Positions 9,306 to 20,433 of a stretch of 64,000 nt of DNA are shown in pieces (within the stretch, counting starts at the first letter, position 1; each line of letters begins with the position of its first letter). The stretch comes from Mesorhizobium helmanticense. GTDB taxonomy: Bacteria > Pseudomonadota > Alphaproteobacteria > Rhizobiales > Rhizobiaceae. A program made the position numbers and the translations under genes. The notes beneath the pieces are model-generated. The model did not search any database and was not told the DNA's origin. It was given only the letters and a program-made list of their open reading frames with translations. Where the stretch lies: positions 161,231-225,230 of the forward strand of contig NZ_PZJX01000026.1 of assembly GCF_003034915.1 (NCBI RefSeq). Reading direction: 5' to 3'.

Positions 9306-10283
9306 TCAACTGGCGATGGGTCCGAACCGATTGGCGTTGGCGGCTTCCGCTTGGGAAGAGGGTTGGCCATATGAAGAGGGGTCGCGGCCACGGCCATATT
9401 GCCGTGGCGAACAGCCCATGACCCGCTTGAATGCCGTGCTGAAGGCGCTTTCGGATTCATAGCCGAGCGACAAGGCGATAACGGAAACGGGATCGCCGGA
9501 ATTCGCCAGCCTGTCGCCTGCCAGCAGCATGCGCCAGCGCGTCAAATAGTCCATGGCCGATGTGCCGACCATTTGCTTGAATTTAAGGGCAAAGGTCGAT
9601 CGCGACATGCCAACACGCTCTCCCAGTTCCTGCAATGTCCAGCCATGTGCCGGATCGTCGTGCATGGCGTTGATCGCAACACCTATCTGCCTGTCGGCCA
9701 GGGCGAAGAGCCAGCCGACCCGCAACCCTTGCGCCATATGCAGGCGCAGGGCCTCGATCAGGATCATGTGGGCGAGATGTTCGACCACCAGGAAGCCGCC
9801 AGGTTGCGGCTCGCGCAGTTCCTGCATCATCCGCTCGACGGGCCAGCGCAGCGCCGACCGGTCGGATTCCCTGCGAATGTGCACGATTGGCGGCAGCATA
9901 CGCAACAGGATGCCGGCATGGCCGCCGGCAAGGGCAAAGCGACTGCTGACAAGAAGAAAATCGCCACCGCCATTGTGCGAGGTGATGCCACCGGTGCGGG
10001 CGGGCGAAAAGATCGTGCTGGCAGCAACCGGTGTCAGGCTCAGGTCGCTGGCGAGACGGAAAGGCCGTCCGCGCGGCAGCAGGAAGCAGTCGCCCGTCTC
10101 CAGGCGCACCGCGTCTGACTGGCCCTCCACCGATAGCCAGCATTGGCCGGAAACCACCGCGCCGCATTTGATGGCCGCCTGCTGGTCGGGGAACTGGATC
10201 GACCAGTCCCCGCCTGCTTCCAGGCCAGCGGAAAGGTAATTGCGCGGCTTCAGCAGCGACAGCACGTCTGAGAGCGGATCCAT
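9306..10283 (-). CDS. AraC family transcriptional regulator with cupin-type sensor domain
   Basis: 325 residues. The N-terminal half is a cupin-like domain (QCWLSVEGQSDAVRLETGDCFLLPRGRPFRL). The C-terminal ~100 residues hold the two helix-turn-helix motifs of AraC proteins, ending in SLGYESESAFSTAFKRVMGCSPRQYGRG. It is divergent from an SDR gene with a 128-base shared intergenic region, the usual arrangement for a local regulator, so it probably controls that gene in response to a small molecule. Its stop codon lies 4 bases from the tex stop (convergent). Confidence 0.9.
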   Translation of the reverse strand: MDPLSDVLSLLKPRNYLSAGLEAGGDWSIQFPDQQAAIKCGAVVSGQCWLSVEGQSDAVRLETGDCFLLPRGRPFRLASDLSLTPVAASTIFSPARTGGITSHNGGGDFLLVSSRFALAGGHAGILLRMLPPIVHIRRESDRSALRWPVERMMQELREPQPGGFLVVEHLAHMILIEALRLHMAQGLRVGWLFALADRQIGVAINAMHDDPAHGWTLQELGERVGMSRSTFALKFKQMVGTSAMDYLTRWRMLLAGDRLANSGDPVSVIALSLGYESESAFSTAFKRVMGCSPRQYGRGRDPSSYGQPSSQAEAANANRFGPIAS

Positions 10284-10411
10284 AGGCTGTTCCGGACGAT
10301 TGCGAAGACAATACGGACTTTACAGCATAGATCGTATTTCCTCAATCGCCTACTCCTTCGCCAACGGGGGCCGCCGATGCGGTCCTCTCAGAAAGCAAAG
10401 GAGACATTGCA

Positions 10412-11305
10412 ATGCGTGTGTTCGTTACCGGTGCCACCGGTTTTGTCGGTTCGGCTGTCGTGCGGGAACTCGTTGAAGCGGGCCATCAGGTGACAGGCCT
10501 TGCCCGCTCGGATGCGGGCGTGAAATCCGTTGCTGCCGCAGGCGCACAGGCGCTTCGCGGTGATCTCGAAGATCTAGAAAGCCTGCGCAGTGGCGCGACC
10601 ACGGCTGACGGCGTGATCCACACCGCCTTCAATCACGATTTCTCGAAATTCGCGCAAAATTGCGAGGCGGACCGTCGCGCCATCGAGGCGCTCGGTGGTG
10701 TACTCGAAGGCTCCGAGCGGCCATTGCTGGTCACCTCCGGCCTCGCTCTGCTGACAAAGGGCGGCATGGCGACCGAGGACGATGCGCCTGTGCCGCCCTC
10801 GGCCTCCTATCCCCGCGCTTCGGAAGTGACGGCCGCCGCGCTGGCGGCGCGTGGCGTGCGTGCGTCGACGGTGCGCCTGTCGCCCTCCGTCCATGGCGAC
10901 GGCGACCACGGCTTTGTACCGATGCTGATCGGCATCGCGCGCGAAAAGGGCGTTTCGGCCTATGTCGGCGACGGCCTCAACCGCTGGCCAGCGGTGCATC
11001 GGCTCGATGCCGCCCGCCTCTTCAGGCTGGCGCTGGAGAAGGGGACCGGCGGAGCCCGGTATCACGGCGTCGCGGAGCACGGCGTGCCATGCCGGGCGAT
11101 CGCCGAAGTCATCGGCCGGCGGTTGAACCTGCCGGTTGTGTCAAAGCCCCATGAGGAGGCGGCCGGCCATTTCGGTTTTCTCGGGCATTTCTTCAGCATG
11201 GACTGGCCGGCATCGAGCGAGCAGACCCGCGACGTGCTGGGCTGGCAGCCGAAGCAGCCCGGGCTCATTGCCGATCTCGACCGCCCCAGCTATTTCGAAA
11301 GCTGA
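10412..11305 (+). CDS. SDR-type NAD(P)-dependent epimerase/dehydratase family protein
   Basis: 297 residues of the extended short-chain dehydrogenase class. The N-terminal Rossmann motif is [20 protein letters not shown] (GxxGxxG). A YxxxK pair is not evident: where the tyrosine would be expected I see [12 protein letters not shown], so the protein may be an atypical SDR with altered or no classical catalysis. ATG at 10412 follows AAGGAG. Divergently adjacent AraC gene is the likely regulator. Homologues are often annotated as NAD-dependent epimerases without known substrate. Confidence 0.85.
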   Translation: MRVFVTGATGFVGSAVVRELVEAGHQVTGLARSDAGVKSVAAAGAQALRGDLEDLESLRSGATTADGVIHTAFNHDFSKFAQNCEADRRAIEALGGVLEGSERPLLVTSGLALLTKGGMATEDDAPVPPSASYPRASEVTAAALAARGVRASTVRLSPSVHGDGDHGFVPMLIGIAREKGVSAYVGDGLNRWPAVHRLDAARLFRLALEKGTGGARYHGVAEHGVPCRAIAEVIGRRLNLPVVSKPHEEAAGHFGFLGHFFSMDWPASSEQTRDVLGWQPKQPGLIADLDRPSYFES

Positions 11306-11359
11306 GCGGAAGCGCTTAGCCCTCCTGGCTGACATGGATTCTGGTCTTGATGCATGTCG

Positions 11360-12268
11360 TTACTCCAAAACCGTCCCGTCCTTGGCGACATGCGTGAGCA
11401 GCCAGTCGCGAAAGGAGGCGACCGGCGGATGGCCACGCTTGTCGTGTGGCACGACCAGATAGTAGGCATTGCGGCTCTGCATCGGCCGGCCCGGCGCCGG
11501 CACGAGTTGGCCGCGCTGCAACTCGCCCGATATCAGGATCGACGGCAGCAGGGCGACGCCCAGCCCGGCCATGCAGGCCTGGGCGGCCGTGCCGAACTGC
11601 TCGAATTGCATGCCGGGTCCGGTCGGCGCGCTCAGGCCCTGGTGCTCGAACCATTCGGTCCAGGCTCCGGGGCGCGTCGCCATGTGCAGCAGTGGCAGGC
11701 GCCCGATATCGGCCGGCGTGGCAATAGCGCGGCCGGCCAGGAATTCGGGCGAGACGACAGGCGCCACGGTCTCGCGCACCAGCAGCGTGGAGTCGGCCTC
11801 CGGCCAGTCGGGCAGGCCGTAATGGATCGCGGCATCCAGCCTTTCGCGCGCGAAGTCGAAGCGGCCGACGCGGGTGACGAAGTTGATGGTGATATCAGGG
11901 TTGTTTTCGACGAAATCGGGAATGAGCGGCATCAGCCAGCGCGTGCCGAAGGTCGGCAATATGGCGAGGTTCAATATGCCGGTATGCCGATTGCTCATCA
12001 ATCCGAGTGCCGCGTCGCGCAACTGGCCAAGCGCGGAACGCACCGCTTCGGCATAGATTTCGCCGGCCGTGGATAGCCTGACATTGCGGCTGTCACGGTC
12101 GAACAGCCGGCGGCCGAACTGCTCTTCCAGCAGTGCAATCTGCCGGCTCACGGCGCCTTGGGTCAGATCGAGTTCGCGCGCGGCGGCGGTGAAGGAGCCG
12201 AGACGCGCCACCGCCTCGAAGGCGGCAAGGGCGCCAATGTTCGGCAAGAGGCGGCGCTGGACGTTCAT
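11360..12268 (-). CDS. LysR family transcriptional regulator (GcvA-like), probable regulator of glutaryl-CoA dehydrogenase
   Basis: 302 residues. The N-terminal winged helix-turn-helix reads LAAFEAVARLGSFTAAAREL and LTQGAVSRQIALLEEQFGR, the standard LysR pattern, with the GcvA-like RNVRLSTAGE wing. The remainder is the periplasmic-binding-protein-like effector domain. It is divergent from the glutaryl-CoA dehydrogenase gene with 108 bases between starts. A LysR gene divergent from gcdH is a recurrent arrangement, so regulation of that gene by glutarate or a related metabolite is a reasonable inference. Confidence 0.9.
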   Translation of the reverse strand: MNVQRRLLPNIGALAAFEAVARLGSFTAAARELDLTQGAVSRQIALLEEQFGRRLFDRDSRNVRLSTAGEIYAEAVRSALGQLRDAALGLMSNRHTGILNLAILPTFGTRWLMPLIPDFVENNPDITINFVTRVGRFDFARERLDAAIHYGLPDWPEADSTLLVRETVAPVVSPEFLAGRAIATPADIGRLPLLHMATRPGAWTEWFEHQGLSAPTGPGMQFEQFGTAAQACMAGLGVALLPSILISGELQRGQLVPAPGRPMQSRNAYYLVVPHDKRGHPPVASFRDWLLTHVAKDGTVLE

Positions 12269-12376
12269 GATCCATTACTAACGCTCATTGATCGGTGATG
12301 CAATTTCGTTTGATTTTTTTGAGACAGGGGTCGATAAGCCGGGCACTTCAAGATTTTGTTGTGGGGATCGAGAGCC

Positions 12377-13567
12377 ATGGCCGCCGAGAAGAATGTTTTC
12401 GTCTGGAACGATCCTTTCCTGATCGAGGACCAGCTTTCGGAAGACGAACGCATGGTGCGCGATGGCGCGGCGGCGTTTGCCGCCGACAAGCTCGCGCCGA
12501 GGATCGAGGAGGCCTATCTCGAGGAAAAGACCGACGCCGGCATCTTCCGCGAGATGGGCGAGGCCGGCCTGCTCGGCATCACCATCCCGGAGGAATATGG
12601 CGGGCTTGGCGCCAACTATGTCACCTACGGGCTGGTGGCGCGCGAAGTCGAGCGCATCGATTCCGGCTATCGCTCGATGATGAGCGTGCAGTCGTCGCTG
12701 GTGATGTACCCGATCCACGCCTATGGTTCGGAAGCCCAGCGCAAGAAATACCTGCCGAAGCTTGCGTCGGGCGAATGGATCGGCTGTTTCGGGCTGACCG
12801 AGCCGGATGCCGGCTCCGATCCCGGCGGCATGAAGACCCGGGCCGAGAAGACGGCGAACGGCTACAGGCTCTCCGGTTCGAAGATGTGGATTTCCAACGC
12901 GCCGATCGCCGACGTCTTCGTCGTCTGGGCGAAATCGGCCGCGCATGACAACGAGATCCGTGGCTTCGTGCTGGAAAAGGGCATGAAGGGGCTGTCGGCG
13001 CCGAAGATCGGCGGCAAGCTCAGCCTGCGCGCGTCGATCACCGGCGAGGTGGTGACGGAAGGCGTCGAGGTCGGCGAGGACGCCCTGTTGCCCAACGTTT
13101 CCGGGCTGAAGGGACCGTTCGGCTGCCTCAACCGGGCGCGCTACGGCATCTCCTGGGGCGCGATGGGCGCGGCCGAGGATTGCTGGCACCGGGCGCGGCA
13201 ATATGGCCTCGACCGCAAGCAGTTCGGCAAACCGCTGGCCGGCACGCAGCTCTTCCAGAAGAAGCTCGCCGACATGCAGACCGAGATCGCGTTGGGCTTG
13301 CAGGGCTCGCTCAGGGTCGGGCGGCTGATGGATGAAGGCAAGATGGCGCCTGAGATGATCTCGATCGTCAAGCGCAACAATTGCGGCAAGGCGCTCGATA
13401 TCGCTCGCCAGGCGCGCGACATGCACGGCGGCAACGGCATTCAGATCGGCTACCACGTCATGCGCCACGCTCAGAACCTGGAGACTGTGAATACCTACGA
13501 GGGCACGCATGACGTGCATGCGCTGATCCTCGGGCGGGCACAGACCGGGTTGCAGGCCTTCTTCTAG
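12377..13567 (+). CDS. gcdH: Glutaryl-CoA dehydrogenase
   Basis: 396-residue acyl-CoA dehydrogenase. FAD and substrate motifs are visible in [38 protein letters not shown] and [19 protein letters not shown]. The catalytic glutamate is at about residue 375 in [17 protein letters not shown], in the position and wording typical of glutaryl-CoA dehydrogenases, which oxidise and decarboxylate glutaryl-CoA to crotonyl-CoA in lysine, hydroxylysine and tryptophan breakdown. The ATG at 12377 ([12 protein letters not shown]) gives family length; an in-frame TTG at 12356 is less likely. Divergent LysR gene is the likely regulator. An ALDH7-type enzyme of the same lysine route lies about 10 kb downstream. 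Confidence 0.92.
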   Translation: MAAEKNVFVWNDPFLIEDQLSEDERMVRDGAAAFAADKLAPRIEEAYLEEKTDAGIFREMGEAGLLGITIPEEYGGLGANYVTYGLVAREVERIDSGYRSMMSVQSSLVMYPIHAYGSEAQRKKYLPKLASGEWIGCFGLTEPDAGSDPGGMKTRAEKTANGYRLSGSKMWISNAPIADVFVVWAKSAAHDNEIRGFVLEKGMKGLSAPKIGGKLSLRASITGEVVTEGVEVGEDALLPNVSGLKGPFGCLNRARYGISWGAMGAAEDCWHRARQYGLDRKQFGKPLAGTQLFQKKLADMQTEIALGLQGSLRVGRLMDEGKMAPEMISIVKRNNCGKALDIARQARDMHGGNGIQIGYHVMRHAQNLETVNTYEGTHDVHALILGRAQTGLQAFF

Positions 13568-13690
13568 GCGGCGTTAGACCGTTCGGCGCTGCTTAAATTA
13601 GGTGCACCGCAACATCTCTGCTTGGAGAATGGCCAGCATTTGTGTCAGGGTTCGGCGAACTCGTTTTGAAACGCCGACTTCCGGGGCACC

Positions 13691-16600
13691 ATGGCAATTC
13701 TGGCCGCCGTCTACCACCTGACCCACTACAAATACGACCGGCCGGTCGTGCTTGGTCCCCAGGTCATCAGGCTGCAGCCGGCGCCGCATTCCCGCACCAA
13801 AGTGCTCAGCCATTCGCTGAAAGTCGAGCCGGCAAACCACTTCGTCAACCTGCAGCAGGATCCCTACGGCAATTTCCTTGCCCGCTTCGTCTTTCCGGAG
13901 CCGGTGAGCGAGCTCAAGATCGAGGTCGACCTCGTCGCCGACATGACGGTCTACAATCCGTTCGACTTCTTTGTCGAGCCATCGGCCGAGACGTTTCCGT
14001 TCGAGTACCCGGAAGAGATCAACGACGATCTCGCCATCTACCGGACGCCGGAGCCGGCTGGGCCGCTGCTGTCGTCCTTTCTCGCTACTGTCGACCGCAG
14101 CCCGAGGAACACGGTCGATTTCCTCGTCGACCTCAATGCGCGGCTGCAGCGCGAGATCGCCTATATCGTGCGGATGGAAACCGGCGTCTTCTCGCCGGAG
14201 GAGACGCTTGCCGCCAGGAAAGGCTCATGCCGCGACTCGAGCTGGCTGCTGGTGCAGATCCTCAGGAATCTCGGTATCGCCGCGCGCTTCGTCTCCGGCT
14301 ATCTGATCCAGCTCAAGCCCGACCTCGTCGCGCTCGACGGGCCGCCCGGAACCGCTGTCGACTTCACCGATCTGCATGCCTGGTGCGAGGTCTATCTGCC
14401 GGGCGCCGGCTGGATCGGCTTGGATCCGACCTCAGGCCTGCTCACCGGCGAAAGCCATGTGCCGCTGGCGGCGACGCCGCATTTCCGCAACGCTGCACCC
14501 ATTTCCGGCATGGCAAGCTTCGCCAATGTCGAGTTCGGCTTCGATATGCGGGTCGACCGCATCGCCGAGCATCCGCGCATCACCAAGCCGTTCTCCGACG
14601 AAAGCTGGCAGGCGCTCGATGCGCTCGGCAACAAGGTCGATGCGGCGCTCCAGGCCGGCGATGTGCGACTGACCATGGGCGGCGAGCCGACCTTCGTGTC
14701 GATCGACGATTTCGAGGCGGACGAATGGAACACCGCCGCCGTCGGCCCGACCAAACGCGAAAAGGCCGACGCGCTGATCAGAAAACTGCGCGAGCGCTTC
14801 GCGCCGGGCGGCTTTCTCCACTATGGCCAGGGCAAATGGTATCCGGGCGAGAGCCTGCCGCGCTGGACGTTCTCGCTCTACTGGCGCACTGATGGCGAGC
14901 CGGTGTGGAGCGACCCGTCGCTGATCGCACGGGAAAAAAGCAAAGCCGATGTCGGGCCGAAGCAGGCCGAAAGCCTGCTGACGGCCATCGCCGGCGAGCT
15001 CGGCATCGACAAGGCGATGGTCAGCGAAGCCTATGAGGATCCGGCCGAGTGGCTGCTCAAGGAAGGCAAGCTGCCGGACAATGTCGACCCGTCCAATTCG
15101 AAGCTGGAAGACCCCGAAGAGCGCAGCCGCATGGCGAAGGTGTTCGAACGCGGCCTGACCAAGCCGTCGGGTTATGTGCTGCCGGTCCAGCGCTGGAACA
15201 GCCAGGCTTCGGGGCCGCGCTGGCGCTCGGAGAAATGGAAGACGCGCCGCGGCCGGCTTTTCCTGGTGCCGGGCGATTCACCGGTCGGCTACCGTTTGCC
15301 GCTGGGTACGCTGCCCTATGTGCCGCCGGCGCAGTTCCCCTACATCGTGCCGGTCGACCCGTCGCTGCCGCGTGGTCCGTTGCCGGCGCGCGAGGCCATC
15401 TTGCCCCAGGCTGCTCCGGCCGAACTGGAGGGCGCCGACGAGATGGCGCGCCGCCAGCAGGCGGCATCGTTTACGGCCACGACTGGTCAGCAGGATCGCG
15501 TCGAGCAGGAGATTACCGAGATCGGTGGCGCGGTGCGCACGGCACTCTCGGTCGAGCCGCGCGAGGGGCGGCTTTGCGTGTTCATGCCGCCGGTCGAGGC
15601 CTTGGAGGACTATCTCGAACTCGTTGCGGCGGCGGAAAACGCGGCAAGGGCGATCGGGGTGCCGGTGCATATCGAAGGCTATGGCCCGCCGCACGATCCG
15701 CGCCTCAACGTCATCAGGGTGGCGCCTGATCCCGGCGTCATCGAGGTCAACATCCACCCGGCCGCGAATTGGCAGGATTGCGTGGCGACGACCACGGCGA
15801 TCTACGAGGAGGCGCGGCAGACGCGGCTCGGCGCCGACAAGTTCATGATCGACGGCCGCCACACCGGCACCGGCGGCGGCAATCATGTCGTCGTTGGCGG
15901 CGCGACGCCCGACGACAGTCCGTTCCTGCGCCGCCCGGATCTGTTGAAGAGCCTGGTGCTGCAATGGCAGCGGCATCCCTCGCTGTCCTATCTGTTCTCG
16001 GGCCTGTTCATCGGCCCGACCAGCCAGGCGCCGCGCTTCGACGAGGCGCGCCACGATTCGCTCTATGAGCTCGAGATCGCGATGGCACAGGTGCCGCATC
16101 CCGACAGCGGTAGCGCGCCGCTGCCGTGGCTGGTCGACCGGCTGTTCCGCAACCTCCTGACCGACGTGACAGGCAATACGCACCGCTCGGAAATCTGCAT
16201 CGACAAATTGTTTTCGCCCGACGGTCCGACCGGTCGGCTGGGGCTGGTCGAGTTCCGCGGTTTCGAAATGCCGCCCAATGCGCGCATGAGCCTGGCGCAG
16301 CAATTGCTGGTGCGCGCCATCATCGCCCGCGCCTGGAAGAACCCGCTCGACGGCCGCTTCGTGCGCTGGGGCACCTCGCTGCACGACCGTTTCATGCTGC
16401 CGCACTATGTCTGGGCCGACTTTCTCGACGTGCTCGACGACCTCAAGCTAAACGGCTTCGAATTCCGTCCCGAATGGTTCGACGCGCAGCTCGAATTTCG
16501 CTTTCCGTTCTGCGGCGAGGTCCGGCATGCCGGCATCAAGCTGGAGCTGCGGCAGGCGCTGGAGCCATGGCATGTCATGGGCGAACAAGGCGCTATCGGC

Positions 16601-17050
16601 GGCACGGTGCGCTTCGTCGATTCCTCGGTCGAGCGGCTGCAGGTGAAGACCGAAGGTCTCAACCCGGAACGCCATGCCGTCGTCTGCAACGGCCGCATCG
16701 TGCCGCTGAAGGTGACCGACAACAGGGAGATCGCGGTGGCGGGCGTCCGCTTCAAGGCCTGGCAGCCGGCCTCTGGCCTGCATCCGGCGCTGCCGGTCAA
16801 CACGCCGCTGGTCTTCGACATCTACGATCGCTGGTCGGGCCGGGCGGTGGGCGGCTGCGTCTACCATGTCGCGCATCCCGGCGGGCGCAATTACGACACT
16901 TTCCCGGTCAATGGCAACGAGGCGGAGGCACGGCGGCTTGCCCGCTTCGAGCCGCGCGGCCACACACCGTCAGCCTATGTGCTGCGCGACGAAGAAGCCG
17001 CTGAAGATTTCCCGATGACCCTTGACCTCAGGCGGCCACCAAGACTCTGA
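13691..17050 (+). CDS. Transglutaminase-like protein with C-terminal DUF2126 domain
   Basis: 1119 residues. The N-terminal ~300 residues are a transglutaminase-like domain with an intact Cys-His-Asp triad: C180 ([12 protein letters not shown]), H229 (DLHAWCEV) and D245 (GLDPTSG). The large C-terminal remainder is the DUF2126 region, recognisable by [39 protein letters not shown] and [20 protein letters not shown], which has been suggested in the literature to be an amidoligase-type enzyme. Only 6 bases separate it from the following ATP-grasp/alpha-E gene. Such clusters are thought to make or process peptide-like amide bonds, but no product is established. No signal peptide; probably cytoplasmic. 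Confidence 0.9.
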   Translation: MAILAAVYHLTHYKYDRPVVLGPQVIRLQPAPHSRTKVLSHSLKVEPANHFVNLQQDPYGNFLARFVFPEPVSELKIEVDLVADMTVYNPFDFFVEPSAETFPFEYPEEINDDLAIYRTPEPAGPLLSSFLATVDRSPRNTVDFLVDLNARLQREIAYIVRMETGVFSPEETLAARKGSCRDSSWLLVQILRNLGIAARFVSGYLIQLKPDLVALDGPPGTAVDFTDLHAWCEVYLPGAGWIGLDPTSGLLTGESHVPLAATPHFRNAAPISGMASFANVEFGFDMRVDRIAEHPRITKPFSDESWQALDALGNKVDAALQAGDVRLTMGGEPTFVSIDDFEADEWNTAAVGPTKREKADALIRKLRERFAPGGFLHYGQGKWYPGESLPRWTFSLYWRTDGEPVWSDPSLIAREKSKADVGPKQAESLLTAIAGELGIDKAMVSEAYEDPAEWLLKEGKLPDNVDPSNSKLEDPEERSRMAKVFERGLTKPSGYVLPVQRWNSQASGPRWRSEKWKTRRGRLFLVPGDSPVGYRLPLGTLPYVPPAQFPYIVPVDPSLPRGPLPAREAILPQAAPAELEGADEMARRQQAASFTATTGQQDRVEQEITEIGGAVRTALSVEPREGRLCVFMPPVEALEDYLELVAAAENAARAIGVPVHIEGYGPPHDPRLNVIRVAPDPGVIEVNIHPAANWQDCVATTTAIYEEARQTRLGADKFMIDGRHTGTGGGNHVVVGGATPDDSPFLRRPDLLKSLVLQWQRHPSLSYLFSGLFIGPTSQAPRFDEARHDSLYELEIAMAQVPHPDSGSAPLPWLVDRLFRNLLTDVTGNTHRSEICIDKLFSPDGPTGRLGLVEFRGFEMPPNARMSLAQQLLVRAIIARAWKNPLDGRFVRWGTSLHDRFMLPHYVWADFLDVLDDLKLNGFEFRPEWFDAQLEFRFPFCGEVRHAGIKLELRQALEPWHVMGEQGAIGGTVRFVDSSVERLQVKTEGLNPERHAVVCNGRIVPLKVTDNREIAVAGVRFKAWQPASGLHPALPVNTPLVFDIYDRWSGRAVGGCVYHVAHPGGRNYDTFPVNGNEAEARRLARFEPRGHTPSAYVLRDEEAAEDFPMTLDLRRPPRL

Positions 17051-17056
17051 TCAACG

Positions 17057-19468
17057 ATGGCAAAGGGGAATCAGAAAAAACTACGCGGCAAGCCGCTGGT
17101 CCATAGTCTGCTGGAACACTACCAGCCGATCGACGGCGTCGTCGACGAGATGGTCGATGCATCGGGCAACCCCCGCCCGGTCTGGAAGGACTTCATCGAG
17201 GCGCTGGAAGAACTGGGGCCGGAAAAGCTCGGCCAGCGCTTCGCCCGCGCCGACCAGTATCTGCGCGACGCCGGCGTCTACTACCGCGTCTACGACAAGG
17301 CCGGCGCCAATGAGCGGGAATGGCCGCTGGCGCATGTCCCCCTGCTGATCGAGGAGAAGGAATGGGCCGACATCAGCGCCGGCCTGGTCCAGCGGGCCGA
17401 TCTGTTCGAGGAAACGCTTGCCGACATCTACGGGCCGAACCGGCTGGTCGAGAAGGGCATCCTGCCGGCGGGGCTGATCGCGGCGAGCCCGGAATATTTG
17501 CGGCCGGTGGTCGGTGTCAGGCCTGCCAGTGGGCATTTCCTGCATTTCTGCGCCTTCGAGCTTGGCCGCGGTCCTGACGGCCGCTGGTGGGTTCTGGGCG
17601 ACCGCACGCAGGCGCCATCGGGCGCGGGCTTCGCGCTTGAAAACCGCGTCGCCACGACGCGGGCGCTGTCCGACATCTATGGCGAGATGCATGTGCACCG
17701 CCTTGCCGGCTTCTTCCGCCGCTTTCGCGACGCGTTGAACGGCATGGCCAACGTGTCCGGTGGCCGCGTCGCCATCCTGACGCCGGGGCCGCTCAACGAA
17801 ACCTATTACGAACATGCCTATATCGCGCGCTATCTCGGCATCATGCTGCTTGAAGGCGAGGATTTGACCGTCTCCGGCGGCAGGCTGATGGTGCGCACCG
17901 TTTCGGGCCTGATGCCGGTCAGCGTGCTGTGGCGGCGGCTGGACGCCGCCTTCGCCGACCCGCTCGAACTCAGGCCGGAGTCGCAGATCGGCACGCCGGG
18001 GCTGGTCGAGGCGATCCGGCGCGGTGCCGTTTCGGCGGTCAATGCGCTCGGTTCCGGCCTGATGGAGACACGGGCGTTGCTCTCCTTCCTGCCGAAGGTT
18101 GCGCGCGAATTGCGGGGCGAGGCGCTTTTGTTGCCCAGCGTCGCCACCTGGTGGTGCGGGCAGGAGAGCGAACGCCGGCACGTGCTCGCCAATTTCGACC
18201 GCATGGTGATCGGTCCGGCGCTGTCGACGCGGCTTGCCTTCGAGGACGACAATTTGACCAAACTCGGCTCGGCGTTGTCCGACGAGGAGCGGGCCGAACT
18301 GATCGCGCGGATCGAACGGGACGGCGGCGATTTCGTCGGTCAGGAAGCGGTGACGCTTTCGACCACCCCGGTCTATGTCGGCGGCCGACTGGAGCCACGG
18401 CCGGCAAGCCTGCGCGTCTATCTGGCGCGCACGCCGGAAGGCTGGACGGTGATGCCGGGCGGCTTTGCCCGGGTCGGCTTTTCGCTCGATCCGACGGCGA
18501 TCGCCATGCAGCGCGGCGGTCAGGCGGCGGATGTGTGGGTGATCAGCGACAGGCCTGTCGAGCGCGAGACGCTGCTGCCGCAGGAGCACGACAGCTTCAC
18601 CCGCACCATGCCGGGCAGCCTGCCCAGCCGCTCGGCGGAGAACCTGACTTGGCTCGGCCGCTATATCGAGCGCTCGGAAGACACGGTGCGCATCCTGCGC
18701 GCCTATCATGTGCGGCTGGCGGAGACCTCCGATCCGGAGATTCCCTTGCTTGCCGATATCAGGGACTATCTCGAACCTTTCGGCATCGACGTTCAATCGG
18801 CAATCCCTTCGGGGCTGATCTCGACGCTGGACAGCGCCGTCTATAGCGCCGGGCAGATCCGCGACCGGTTCTCGCCCGACGGCTGGCTGGCGCTGAAGGA
18901 TCTGTCGAAGACCATTCACCAATTCGCGGAGACGGTGGCGCCGGGCGATGATGCGACGCGAGCGATGACGGTCATGCTGCGCAAGCTCGCCGGGTTTTCC
19001 GGCCTGCTGCATGAGAATATGTATCGCTTCACCGGCTGGCGTTTCCTGGAGATCGGTCGGCGCCTGGAGCGCGGCATCCAGATCGCCCGCACGCTTGCCC
19101 GGCTGACCGGGACGGCGGCGCCGGACGGTGCGCTCGACATGATGCTGGAGATCGGCGACAGCGTCATGACCCACCGGCGGCAGTATCCAGTGCAGGCCGG
19201 CCGGCGCACGGTGATTGATCTCCTGGTGCTCGATCCGCTCAACCCGCGTTCGATCCTGTTCCAGCTCGAACGGCTGAAGGCCGAAATCGCGCTGTTGCCC
19301 GCTGTCGGCGGGGAGGGGCACATGTCGCTGGCGGCGAAAGAGATATTGCAGCTCAACACGGCCATCGCCATCAAGGAGCCTTCGGATATGACGGCAAAGG
19401 CGCTCGACGATCTCGCCAATGAGATAGGCGGTCTCTACAGCAGCCTTGCCAAAGCCTATTTCGGGTAA
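17057..19468 (+). CDS. Circularly permuted ATP-grasp protein fused to alpha-E domain
   Basis: 803 residues joining two families that are often separate genes. Residues ~60-480 match the circularly permuted ATP-grasp family (GILPAGLIAASPEYLRPVVG, AILTPGPLNETYYEHAYIARYLG, GSGLMETRALLSFLP). Residues ~500-800 match the alpha-helical alpha-E domain (NLTWLGRYIERSEDTVRILRAY, NMYRFTGWRFLEIGRRLERG, LVLDPLNPRSILFQLERLK). ATP-grasp enzymes of this class are predicted to ligate amino acids or peptides. It sits in an operon between two transglutaminase-like genes (6 bases up, 2 bases down), a conserved proteobacterial arrangement. The Anbu-type Ntn-hydrolase that often accompanies this set is not within the window near it. 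Confidence 0.9.
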   Translation: MAKGNQKKLRGKPLVHSLLEHYQPIDGVVDEMVDASGNPRPVWKDFIEALEELGPEKLGQRFARADQYLRDAGVYYRVYDKAGANEREWPLAHVPLLIEEKEWADISAGLVQRADLFEETLADIYGPNRLVEKGILPAGLIAASPEYLRPVVGVRPASGHFLHFCAFELGRGPDGRWWVLGDRTQAPSGAGFALENRVATTRALSDIYGEMHVHRLAGFFRRFRDALNGMANVSGGRVAILTPGPLNETYYEHAYIARYLGIMLLEGEDLTVSGGRLMVRTVSGLMPVSVLWRRLDAAFADPLELRPESQIGTPGLVEAIRRGAVSAVNALGSGLMETRALLSFLPKVARELRGEALLLPSVATWWCGQESERRHVLANFDRMVIGPALSTRLAFEDDNLTKLGSALSDEERAELIARIERDGGDFVGQEAVTLSTTPVYVGGRLEPRPASLRVYLARTPEGWTVMPGGFARVGFSLDPTAIAMQRGGQAADVWVISDRPVERETLLPQEHDSFTRTMPGSLPSRSAENLTWLGRYIERSEDTVRILRAYHVRLAETSDPEIPLLADIRDYLEPFGIDVQSAIPSGLISTLDSAVYSAGQIRDRFSPDGWLALKDLSKTIHQFAETVAPGDDATRAMTVMLRKLAGFSGLLHENMYRFTGWRFLEIGRRLERGIQIARTLARLTGTAAPDGALDMMLEIGDSVMTHRRQYPVQAGRRTVIDLLVLDPLNPRSILFQLERLKAEIALLPAVGGEGHMSLAAKEILQLNTAIAIKEPSDMTAKALDDLANEIGGLYSSLAKAYFG

Positions 19469-19470
19469 GC

Positions 19471-20355
19471 ATGCTTTACGACATCAGGCTTCATCTCAGC
19501 TACGACTACGATGCGGCGGCCGGCGGCGGCCGCCATCAGGTCCGCGTGCTGCCGTCGACGATATCAGGCGTGCAGCGCGTGATCGCCGCTTCGCTGTCGT
19601 TTGCGCCGGCGCCGGGCGAACGCTCGGATTTTTCCGATTTCTTCGGCAACAGCGTCACCTCGATCGCCTTTCGCGACGTGCATGATGCGCTCGACATCAG
19701 GATGAGCGCGCGGGTTTCGGTCTCGCGGCCGGAGATTGGTCTGGACGTGTCGCCCGACATTCGCCGGCTGCGGGAGGAACTCGATGCGGTGCGATCGCTC
19801 TCGCCCGGATCGCCGCATCACTTCCTGGCTGCCAGCGATCACGCCGGCATCGACGCTGCTATCACGGCCTACGCACGCGGTAGTGCCGGCAGCTCGGCTG
19901 TCAGCACGGCGATGAACCTGTGCAACCGCATCCACCACGATTTCACCTATGACGGCGAGGCGACCACGGTGCGCACCCGGGCCAGCGACGCTTTCGGCCT
20001 GAAGCGGGGGGTGTGCCAGGACTTTTCCCACATCATGATCGCCGGCCTGCGAGGGCTCGGCATTCCGGCCGGCTATGTCAGCGGCTTCCTGCGCACCATC
20101 CCGCCGAAGGGCAAGCCGCGGCTCGAGGGCGCCGACGCCATGCATGCGTGGGTCAAGGTGTGGTGCGGGCGCGATGCCGGCTGGCAGGAATTCGATCCGA
20201 CCAACGGGATGCGGGCCAGCAACGACCACATCACCGTCGGCCATGGCCGCGACTATTCGGATGTGGCGCCGATCGTCGGCGTCCTGAAGACGACAGGCGG
20301 GCAGGTCGGCGAGCAAGCCGTCGACGTCATCCCCGTCGTGCTCGAGAAGGCCTGA
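19471..20355 (+). CDS. Transglutaminase-like cysteine protease family protein
   Basis: 294 residues. A short N-terminal beta domain (MLYDIRLHLSYDYDAAAGGG) precedes a transglutaminase core with an intact triad: C182 (KRGVCQDFSHIMIAGLRGLG), H225 (DAMHAWVKVWC) and D242 (EFDPTNGM). It starts 2 bases after the ATP-grasp/alpha-E gene and is certainly co-transcribed. Members of this family are predicted peptidases or transamidases acting on the product of the adjacent amidoligases. No signal peptide or membrane segment, so the reaction is probably cytoplasmic. Confidence 0.9.
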   Translation: MLYDIRLHLSYDYDAAAGGGRHQVRVLPSTISGVQRVIAASLSFAPAPGERSDFSDFFGNSVTSIAFRDVHDALDIRMSARVSVSRPEIGLDVSPDIRRLREELDAVRSLSPGSPHHFLAASDHAGIDAAITAYARGSAGSSAVSTAMNLCNRIHHDFTYDGEATTVRTRASDAFGLKRGVCQDFSHIMIAGLRGLGIPAGYVSGFLRTIPPKGKPRLEGADAMHAWVKVWCGRDAGWQEFDPTNGMRASNDHITVGHGRDYSDVAPIVGVLKTTGGQVGEQAVDVIPVVLEKA

Positions 20356-20433
20356 TAGCAGTCCAAAAGCCAGGAGCCGGAACCAGCGGCCGGTCCGGCG
20401 CTTATCTATGGGAAATTTTTCCATGGAGAGGAC

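Noticed and set aside
9301..9314. GCCAGT-CA-ACTGGC hairpin as terminator for tex
   Set aside because: Stem is only 6 bp with a 2-base loop, overlaps both stop codons, and has no T-run.
17081..19321. 746-codon open frame on the minus strand
   Set aside because: Antisense to the ATP-grasp/alpha-E gene; low-complexity Arg/Gln/Asp-rich product with no motif.
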